Origin: Campylobacterales bacterium
GTDB lineage: Bacteria; Campylobacterota; Campylobacteria; Campylobacterales; Arcobacteraceae
Length of the DNA stretch: 5,263 bases
Reading direction: 5' to 3'
Assembly (NCBI GenBank): GCA_027064245.1
Contig: JAMOPZ010000482.1
Span: 1 to 5,263 of the forward strand
Positions 1 through 4,648 of the stretch are shown here, one piece after another. Within the stretch, counting starts at the first letter, position 1. Each line of letters starts with the position of its first letter. Made by a program: the position numbers and the translations under genes. A model generated the notes under the pieces. That model had not been told where the DNA came from. It was given only the letters and a program-made list of their open reading frames with translations, and ran no database searches.

Positions 1-1
1 T

Positions 2-52
2 GATGAATATGAAAAAGCAAATAAAGAGTATGGTGAAGTGTTTACCATATAA
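2..52 (+). CDS. C-terminal end of an unidentified protein (partial at left edge)
   Basis: The second forward frame is open from the window edge and ends at TAA (50-52). It gives the hydrophilic, charged tail DEYEKANKEYGEVFTI. A second frame is also open here (ATG at 3, TAA at 54-56), but its product has a less gene-like composition. The tail is too short to assign a family. It converges on the minus-strand solute-binding protein gene, whose stop begins at 57, so only 4 bp lie between the two stops and there is no room for an independent terminator. The reading frame choice is a judgement from amino-acid composition alone. Confidence 0.4.
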   Translation, partial: DEYEKANKEYGEVFTI

Positions 53-56
53 CTAA

Positions 57-1553
57 CTATTTTATCCACTCATTTTCATTATAAGTTAGTCCAATTAGAG
101 CTGGAGATATATTTTTTATATCTTTACTAACTGCAGTTATACTATTTGGGATATATAAAAATATATATGGTATATCATTTGCTATTATTTTAAACATATT
201 TTTATATATTTTTCCAAGTTTATTTTGGTCTATTGAAATTTCAGCTTCTTCTATAAGCTTATCTACAGTTTGATTACTATAATTTACTAGATTGAATCCA
301 CCTTTTTTAGAGCTGTTACTATGCCAAATACTTCGTGCATCTGGCATAAGAGATAGTCCCCAACCCAAAATAATAGCATCAAATTTTTTTGGCATTACTA
401 CTGTATTTAAAAAAGCTTGCCACTCCATAACCCTTATTTTCATCTTTATATTTGCTTTATTTAACTGATATTGAATAATTTGAGCGGCATTTACCCTTGT
501 GGAGTTATTTGCATTTGTAATTACAGTAAAACTAAATGGATGTTTTTTATTATATCCTAGTTTTTTTAATATAGATTTTGATTTTTCTATATTTTGTTTT
601 ATACTTTTTACATCTTTATTAAAAGCAAAAGTTCCAGGAAGAAAAGGTCCATTACACACTTTTGCATGACTAAAAAAAAGTATATCTAGAATCTCTTTTT
701 TATCTATTGCTAAGCTTATTGCAGTTCTGATTTCTTTATTTTTAAATTTATCACTTTTTAGATTAAATCCTAAATATGTATATCCAAAACTTGCTCTTTC
801 AAATATATTGAATTTTTCTTTAAAACTATTATCAAGTTGCCTATCTACTTGAATAGGAGTTAAACCTCCCATATCAAGTTGTGATTGTTTGAGCATATAA
901 AAAGATGTTGTAGGATCAGGGATAAATTTATATATAATTTTCTCTATTTTTGGTACAAAATCATAGTAATTTTTATTTACAGTTAGTACAATATCTTTAG
1001 ATATTTTTAGCTCTTTTAGTTTATATGATCCTGTACCTATTGGATGTTTATTAAAACTGCTTGTCATAAGATCTTTTTCATCTTTTAATATATGATATGG
1101 CAGTATCCCACTCATCCAGATATTTAAGGCTTTAAAATATGGTTTTTTATAGATCACTTTTATAGTATAATTATCTATGATTTGAAGATCTTTTACCATA
1201 TCAAACTCTGATGTTATGGGGGTATAAATCTTTGGATTTTTTATAGTATTGTAAGTAAATTTTACATCTTTTGAACTAAACTTTACCCCATCATGCCAAA
1301 ATACATTTTGTTTTAGTTTAATTAGAAGTGTAGTGTTGTTTTCAAATCTATATGAAGATGCTAAGTCTGGTACTATTTTACCATCTTTATCGTATTTAAA
1401 AAGTCCATTAAATATCCAGCTAGATATTTCACTACTTGCACTATCTGTTGCTAAAATTGGGTTTATTCTACTTGGATTTGAAGAGATAGATAGATTTAAA
1501 GTACTACTAAATGTAATACTAAAAAAAACTATCGTAAAAAAAATATATCTCAT
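57..1553 (-). CDS. ABC transporter periplasmic substrate-binding protein, family 5 (peptide/nickel type)
   Basis: This 498-residue protein has the size and layout of the SBP_bac_5 family (DppA/OppA/NikA type), which captures peptides, nickel chelates or other solutes in the periplasm and hands them to an inner-membrane ABC permease. Residues 1-20 or so form a signal peptide: MR followed by a hydrophobic stretch rich in Phe and Ile. No lipobox Cys is present, so the mature protein should be soluble in the periplasm. Family features visible are the early NPxxATDSASxEI-like segment (residues 31-43), the signature around FWHDGVKFSSKDVKFT (85-100), and a later segment with EIRTAISLAIDKKEIL before the second lobe. 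The start lies 3 nt after the purM stop and has no clear Shine-Dalgarno sequence. It appears to be the last gene of the minus-strand unit. No permease or ATPase gene is visible in the window, so the substrate cannot be named; dipeptide or oligopeptide is only the default guess. Confidence 0.9.
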   Translation of the reverse strand: MRYIFFTIVFFSITFSSTLNLSISSNPSRINPILATDSASSEISSWIFNGLFKYDKDGKIVPDLASSYRFENNTTLLIKLKQNVFWHDGVKFSSKDVKFTYNTIKNPKIYTPITSEFDMVKDLQIIDNYTIKVIYKKPYFKALNIWMSGILPYHILKDEKDLMTSSFNKHPIGTGSYKLKELKISKDIVLTVNKNYYDFVPKIEKIIYKFIPDPTTSFYMLKQSQLDMGGLTPIQVDRQLDNSFKEKFNIFERASFGYTYLGFNLKSDKFKNKEIRTAISLAIDKKEILDILFFSHAKVCNGPFLPGTFAFNKDVKSIKQNIEKSKSILKKLGYNKKHPFSFTVITNANNSTRVNAAQIIQYQLNKANIKMKIRVMEWQAFLNTVVMPKKFDAIILGWGLSLMPDARSIWHSNSSKKGGFNLVNYSNQTVDKLIEEAEISIDQNKLGKIYKNMFKIIANDIPYIFLYIPNSITAVSKDIKNISPALIGLTYNENEWIK

Positions 1554-1556
1554 ATT

Positions 1557-2555
1557 TTATACTATATCACAACCTTTTTGACCACTTACAATCTCACCTA
1601 TGATATAACCATCTGTATTTGATAAAACTTTATCAACATTTGAATTATCTACTACAAATATCATACCAACACCCATATTAAAAGCTCTATACATCTCAGA
1701 TTCTTCTACATGCTTACTCATAAGTTCAAAGATAGGTAATACTTTTATTTTATCTTTATATACTTTTGCTCTTAAATTATCTGGAAGTACCCTTGGAAGA
1801 TTTTCTACTATTCCACCACCTGTTATATGTGCTAGTGCATTTATAGAATCTTTATTTTCTTTGAACTCTTTTACATATATTCTTGTAGGTTCAAGAAGTG
1901 TATCAATAAGTGGTTTTCCATTAAACTGATCTTCAAATTTCATACCCAACTTATCAAATAGTAGTTTTCGCACCAAGCTAAAACCGTTTGAATGAATACC
2001 TGAGCTTGGAAGTGCTATAAGAGTATCTCCCTCTTTTACACGACTTACTCTATCCATTTGTGATTTTTCAGCTATACCTACACAAAAACCAGCAAGATCA
2101 AAATCACCCTCTTTGTACATACCTGGCATCTCTGCAGTTTCTCCACCTATTAGGGCACACTGGCTTCTTATACAACCTTGTGCTATACCTTTTACCACTT
2201 CACTTGCTTCTTCAACTTCAAGTTTTGCTGTTGCATAATAATCTAGGAAAAATAGTGGTTCACCAAAATTACAAATTAAATCATTTGAACACATAGCAAC
2301 AAGATCAATCCCAACAGTATCAAACTTCTTACTATCTATTGCTAATTTTAATTTAGTTCCTACCCCATCAGTTCCTGCTAATATTACAGGTTCTTTATAG
2401 CCACTTGGTAATTCAAAAGCTCCAGCAAAAGAGCCAATACCACCTAATACACCAGGGATAAATGTAGATTTTACATGAGGTTTTATATTGTTTACAAAAC
2501 TATTCCCTGCATCTATATCTACTCCTGCATCTTTATAACTTATTTTATTTTCCAT
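1557..2555 (-). CDS. purM: Phosphoribosylformylglycinamidine cyclo-ligase (AIR synthetase)
   Basis: PurM closes the imidazole ring in de novo purine synthesis: FGAM plus ATP gives AIR plus ADP and phosphate, in the cytoplasm. The protein is 332 residues, close to the usual 330-350. Hallmarks appear in order: SYKDAGVDIDAGN at residues 6-18; PGVLGGIGSFAG at 34-45; the nucleotide-binding stretch GTDGVGTKLKLA at 61-72; NDL and EPLFFLDYYAT at 91-109; GGETAEMPGMY at 137-147; SSGIHSNGFSLVR at 184-196; LLEPTRIYV at 220-228; HITGGGIVENLPRVLP at 243-258; and NMGVGM at 293-298. No key motif is broken. The start lies 3 nt after the hepT stop (layout TAA-AAA-ATG) with only a weak GTGAG upstream, so translation is probably coupled to hepT. 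The solute-binding protein gene follows after 3 nt. Being essential for purine prototrophy, it is the housekeeping anchor of this strand. Confidence 0.98.
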   Translation of the reverse strand: MENKISYKDAGVDIDAGNSFVNNIKPHVKSTFIPGVLGGIGSFAGAFELPSGYKEPVILAGTDGVGTKLKLAIDSKKFDTVGIDLVAMCSNDLICNFGEPLFFLDYYATAKLEVEEASEVVKGIAQGCIRSQCALIGGETAEMPGMYKEGDFDLAGFCVGIAEKSQMDRVSRVKEGDTLIALPSSGIHSNGFSLVRKLLFDKLGMKFEDQFNGKPLIDTLLEPTRIYVKEFKENKDSINALAHITGGGIVENLPRVLPDNLRAKVYKDKIKVLPIFELMSKHVEESEMYRAFNMGVGMIFVVDNSNVDKVLSNTDGYIIGEIVSGQKGCDIV

Positions 2556-2558
2556 TTT

Positions 2559-2918
2559 TTACTCACTTTCTAATATATTTAAAACAGATTGTTTTATAAT
2601 AGGTAACCTTTGTTCAATAACATTTTCTACTATAAAAAGATCAACACCTTCATAATCATGTGCTATAAAGTTTCTTAACTCATAGCTACCTTTTATATCC
2701 TCTTTTTTAAAGTAAGATAAGATCTCTATCTCACCATTTTGAATCAATTTATCAAATTGTTCTGCCATAGATGTAAGATGCATTAAAATTGCAGCCCTTG
2801 AGTTTTGCTCATCTTCAAGTGCTTTTATAATACTACTTTTATTATTCACTATATTTTCTATAAAATTAATTTTTGTTAATATTAATTTTACTCTTGATAA
2901 TGCTCTTTTATTATACAT
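2559..2918 (-). CDS. hepT: HepT-like HEPN-domain ribonuclease toxin (DUF86)
   Basis: This 119-residue, mostly helical protein carries the HEPN toxin motif RX4HXY as R82-NFIA-H87-D-Y89, within LRNFIAHDY. In the HepT family the Arg and His form the RNase active site of a dimer, and the Tyr is the residue that the partner MntA modifies with AMP units in the characterised Shewanella pair. The motif is intact, so the protein should be able to act as a toxin. The N-terminus (MYNKRALSRVKLILTKINFIENI) also looks like family members. The gene overlaps the end of mntA by 8 bp and has a fair Shine-Dalgarno, GAG at 2926-2928 with a 7-nt spacer, inside the mntA coding region. purM follows after 3 nt. The family call comes from motif and neighbour; the RNA target cannot be read from sequence. 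The symbol is used in the family sense. Confidence 0.9.
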   Translation of the reverse strand: MYNKRALSRVKLILTKINFIENIVNNKSSIIKALEDEQNSRAAILMHLTSMAEQFDKLIQNGEIEILSYFKKEDIKGSYELRNFIAHDYEGVDLFIVENVIEQRLPIIKQSVLNILESE

Positions 2919-3225
2919 AAATCAACTCTTTTTTTATATCTTTTAAAAAAGGTGAATTGCTATCAAGATCAAGAATATCAATATTTTTATGAAACTTATT
3001 CTTTAAATTATATTTTATAGAATTTATAGTGTCAAAATAATCATAAGCAGAATAGTTTCTTAAATATTTTGTTTGTTTTTTTATAGCAATATCTATATCA
3101 CTATAGATATTTGCATTATTTGTAGCATAACTTCCAAATAATGCAATTTGTTCAATACCCAATAATCTAAATTCATCTTTTATATTTAATAAATAATCTA
3201 AAATATTACTTTTAGTTGGTTGCAT
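2911..3225 (-). CDS. mntA: MntA-like minimal nucleotidyltransferase antitoxin
   Basis: This 104-residue protein is a minimal nucleotidyltransferase of the polymerase beta superfamily. The signature GSX10DXD is complete: G31-S32, ten residues, then D43-I-D45. A third acidic position is probably D83 in NIDILDLD (81-88). In MntA-HepT toxin-antitoxin systems this enzyme uses ATP to add AMP units to the toxin Tyr, which blocks its RNase activity. Length and the C-terminal IKKELIYV-like ending fit the family. The pairing with hepT, overlapping by 8 bp and in the same orientation, is the strongest support for the toxin-antitoxin reading. The ATG lies 3 nt after the stop of the DUF2892 gene and has no evident Shine-Dalgarno, so it may depend on coupled translation. 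Because all catalytic residues are present, an active antitoxin is inferred. Confidence 0.9.
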   Translation of the reverse strand: MQPTKSNILDYLLNIKDEFRLLGIEQIALFGSYATNNANIYSDIDIAIKKQTKYLRNYSAYDYFDTINSIKYNLKNKFHKNIDILDLDSNSPFLKDIKKELIYV

Positions 3226-3228
3226 ATT

Positions 3229-3429
3229 TTATACTGAACATTTCTTTGTAATCAAACACAGTGGGCAAAAGTTAGCAATAGCAGCTCCAAGTGGTAAAAT
3301 ACCTAATGCAAACCAAAAGTTATAGAATTGTTCTTCACCTGTAAAGAAAAATCCAGCTATTAGTGCAACAGATCCTAGAATAAGTCTAAATATTCTACAA
3401 AATTTTCTTATTTTATCATATGTATTCAT
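3229..3429 (-). CDS. Small DUF2892-type inner-membrane protein
   Basis: This 66-residue protein (MNTYDKIRKF...) has a basic N-terminus and two hydrophobic segments, about residues 14-30 and 37-58. It ends with a cysteine-bearing tail, CPLC at 55-58 and KKC at 62-64. The layout matches DUF2892 / YgaP-like membrane domains, in which two helices follow a short basic lead and a C-terminal CPL motif is common. The biochemical role is not established. The start at 3429 is chosen because it has the best ribosome-binding site of the minus-strand unit (GGAG, 7-nt spacer) and because the same frame upstream runs antisense through the SpeE-like gene without protein-like features. It is the first gene of the unit, and its stop lies 3 nt before mntA. 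The extra Cys residues could bind metal or take part in redox chemistry, which is speculative. Confidence 0.8.
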   Translation of the reverse strand: MNTYDKIRKFCRIFRLILGSVALIAGFFFTGEEQFYNFWFALGILPLGAAIANFCPLCLITKKCSV

Positions 3430-3436
3430 ATTGTTT

Positions 3437-3440
3437 CTCC
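3437..3440 (-). promoter_or_regulatory. Shine-Dalgarno of the DUF2892 gene (decides the start)
   Basis: On the minus strand the sequence reads GGGAGAAACAAT-ATG. GGAG lies 7 nt before the ATG at 3429. This is the clearest ribosome-binding site on this strand, and it supports the short 66-residue reading over a much longer open frame that continues upstream. Confidence 0.75.
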
Positions 3441-3452
3441 CAATTATAATTG
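3441..3452. repeat. 12-bp perfect palindrome in the leader of the minus-strand unit
   Basis: CAATTATAATTG is a perfect inverted repeat with no spacer. It sits in the divergent intergenic region, directly before the Shine-Dalgarno of the DUF2892 gene. It could be an operator half-site or a chance product of AT-rich sequence. It also contains TATAAT on the minus strand (3443-3448), but a start from that -10 would fall at about 3436 and remove the Shine-Dalgarno, so it is a poor promoter candidate. Confidence 0.35.
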
Positions 3453-3472
3453 TTTTATTACTTAGATTTAAA

Positions 3473-3488
3473 ATTTTTTTGCTATTAT
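3473..3488 (+). promoter_or_regulatory. Predicted sigma70-type promoter of the speE-like/coaE unit
   Basis: A T-rich run (3473-3480) leads into TGC-TATTAT, an extended -10 with the hexamer at 3483-3488. This is the form known for vegetative promoters of Campylobacter and Helicobacter, which rely on an extended -10 and T-rich upstream DNA rather than a strong -35. Transcription would start near 3495 and give a leader of about 23 nt that keeps the Shine-Dalgarno-like TAAAGG (3502-3507), 10 nt before the ATG at 3518. Confidence 0.6.
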
Positions 3489-3498
3489 ACCTAAAAAA
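3484..3498 (-). promoter_or_regulatory. Predicted promoter of the DUF2892-mntA-hepT-purM unit
   Basis: On the minus strand a run of six T (3498 to 3493) is followed by AGG and a perfect TATAAT -10 hexamer (3489 to 3484). Transcription would begin near 3477, giving a leader of about 48 nt that includes the palindrome and the GGAG ribosome-binding site. The hexamer overlaps the -10 of the opposite strand's promoter by five bases, so the two promoters probably cannot be occupied at once. Prediction only. Confidence 0.5.
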
Positions 3499-3517
3499 TA
3501 TTAAAGGTAAATAACCC

Positions 3518-4066
3518 ATGGCAACTATAGATAATAAAAATTTTGCATATGATGAGATGATGACACATATTCCTTTATGCTCACACAATAATATTAAAAA
3601 AGTTTTAATTGTAGGTGAGATCTCAGAAGAGTTTGAAATAGAAATAGATAAACATAAAATTGAAGAGGTGGTATATACAAATGAATTAAATATAGATGAT
3701 ACATTTGATATTATACTATATAACAAACAAGTAAAATCTCAAGAGGAGCTTATACTTTTAGATAGATTATTAGAACCATCAAAAGGGATACTATGTACAC
3801 AAAGTATAGGAGTAAGAAAAGATATTGAAAGTTTTAAAGAAAATTTAAAATTAATTGCAAATAGATTTTGGATAACTATGCCATTTAGTTTTGGACATAC
3901 TACACTTATATTTGCATCAAAAAAGTTTCATCCACAAGCAAATATTGTATTACAAGTATCTGATATGCTTGAAGATTGTAACTATTATAATACAGAGTTA
4001 CATAATGCTGCTTTTGTTTTTCCTACTTATATAACAAAAGCTTTAACAGGTATTGCAAAAAGATAA
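3518..4066 (+). CDS. Shortened, degenerate spermidine synthase (SpeE) homologue
   Basis: This 182-residue protein is clearly related to spermidine synthase. Residues 9-31 (FAYDEMMTHIPL then KKVLIV) match the segment that opens the SpeE Rossmann domain, and YYNTELHNAAFVFPTYI (156-172) matches the conserved YYNxxIHxAAFxLP ending. However, it lacks the N-terminal beta domain of about 60 residues. The GGGDGG cofactor loop is replaced by GEISEEF (33-39). The stretch between the second strand and FDIILYNK (63-70) is much shortened, and the catalytic Asp expected after that strand (as in FDVIISDCTDP) is absent. Normal aminopropyl transfer is therefore doubtful. H. pylori SpeE also departs from the consensus at these sites, so this may be an extreme of a Campylobacterota subfamily. 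The start is fixed by an in-frame TAA at 3512-3514, with TAAAGG 10 nt before the ATG. coaE follows after 3 nt. Databases may label it speE; I leave the symbol empty because function is uncertain. Confidence 0.8.
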   Translation: MATIDNKNFAYDEMMTHIPLCSHNNIKKVLIVGEISEEFEIEIDKHKIEEVVYTNELNIDDTFDIILYNKQVKSQEELILLDRLLEPSKGILCTQSIGVRKDIESFKENLKLIANRFWITMPFSFGHTTLIFASKKFHPQANIVLQVSDMLEDCNYYNTELHNAAFVFPTYITKALTGIAKR

Positions 4067-4069
4067 ATT

Positions 4070-4648
4070 ATGTTTAAGTATGCTATAGCTTTAAGTGGTG
4101 GTATTGCTACAGGTAAAAGTACTGTAGCATCTTTATTTTCTTTGTATGGGTTTCTTACAATAGATGCGGATAAGATAGCACATACTATTTTAGATCAAAA
4201 TACTTACACTATATCTGAACTATTTGGTGAACAATATGTCAAAAATAAAAAAGTTTTAAGAAAAGAGTTAGGTAAACTTATTTTTTCTAATAGTAATGAG
4301 AAAGAAAAATTAGAAAATTTTATCCATCCGTTAATAAAAGAACAAATTATAAAAAAAGCAAAGGTATTTGAAGAGCAAAAAAAACCATATCTTATAGAGA
4401 TACCACTTTTTTTTGAAAAACAAAATTATCCTATAGAAAAATCTATTTTAGTATATGCTCCAAGAGATATACAGATAAAAAGGGTAATAAAAAGAGATAA
4501 CTGCACAAAAACAGAAGCTATACAAAAACTAAATAATCAACTAAATATAGAAGATAAAAAACCTTTAGCTACATATATAATAGAAAATACAAAAAATTTA
4601 AAATATCTACAAAATGAGGTAGAAAGAGTAAAGAACTTACTTTTATAA
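4070..4648 (+). CDS. coaE: Dephospho-CoA kinase
   Basis: CoaE phosphorylates the 3'-hydroxyl of the ribose of dephospho-CoA with ATP, the last step of coenzyme A synthesis, in the cytoplasm. The 192-residue length is typical. Motifs visible are the Walker A loop GGIATGKST (residues 10-18), TIDADKIAH (30-38) with the substrate-side D32 and D34, IHP (85-87), IEIPLFFE (109-116), the lid-region RD (142-143), and ATYIIEN (167-173) in place of the usual ADYVIDN. The start lies 3 nt after the stop of the SpeE-like gene (TAA-ATT-ATG) with no good Shine-Dalgarno, so coupled translation is likely. The last base of its stop codon is shared with the start of the next gene (TAATG). From memory, H. pylori also has speE next to coaE, which supports an old linkage. 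Confidence 0.97.
   Translation: MFKYAIALSGGIATGKSTVASLFSLYGFLTIDADKIAHTILDQNTYTISELFGEQYVKNKKVLRKELGKLIFSNSNEKEKLENFIHPLIKEQIIKKAKVFEEQKKPYLIEIPLFFEKQNYPIEKSILVYAPRDIQIKRVIKRDNCTKTEAIQKLNNQLNIEDKKPLATYIIENTKNLKYLQNEVERVKNLLL

Noticed and set aside
1333..1581. 82-codon plus-strand open frame opposite the 5' end of the solute-binding protein gene
   Set aside because: It lies wholly opposite a well-supported gene and its start, and has no recognisable domain.
2060..2296. 78-codon plus-strand open frame opposite purM
   Set aside because: Leu/His/Gln-rich translation typical of the antisense of a conserved gene; purM motifs on the other strand are unambiguous.
2862..2892. AT-rich inverted repeat (AAATTAAT...TTAATATTAATTT) as a terminator or operator
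   Set aside because: It lies within conserved hepT codons near the N-terminus, contains no GC pairs, and is expected by chance at this composition.
3430..3517. Lost N-terminal half of SpeE by frameshift
   Set aside because: The 88 bp upstream contain an in-frame stop just before the ATG and promoter-like sequence, not remnants of a SpeE N-terminal domain. The short form looks like a settled gene, not a fresh mutation.
3430..3726. N-terminal extension of the DUF2892 gene to an open frame starting at 3726
   Set aside because: The extension runs antisense through the SpeE-like gene, is Ser/Ile-rich without family features, and ignores the good Shine-Dalgarno before the ATG at 3429.
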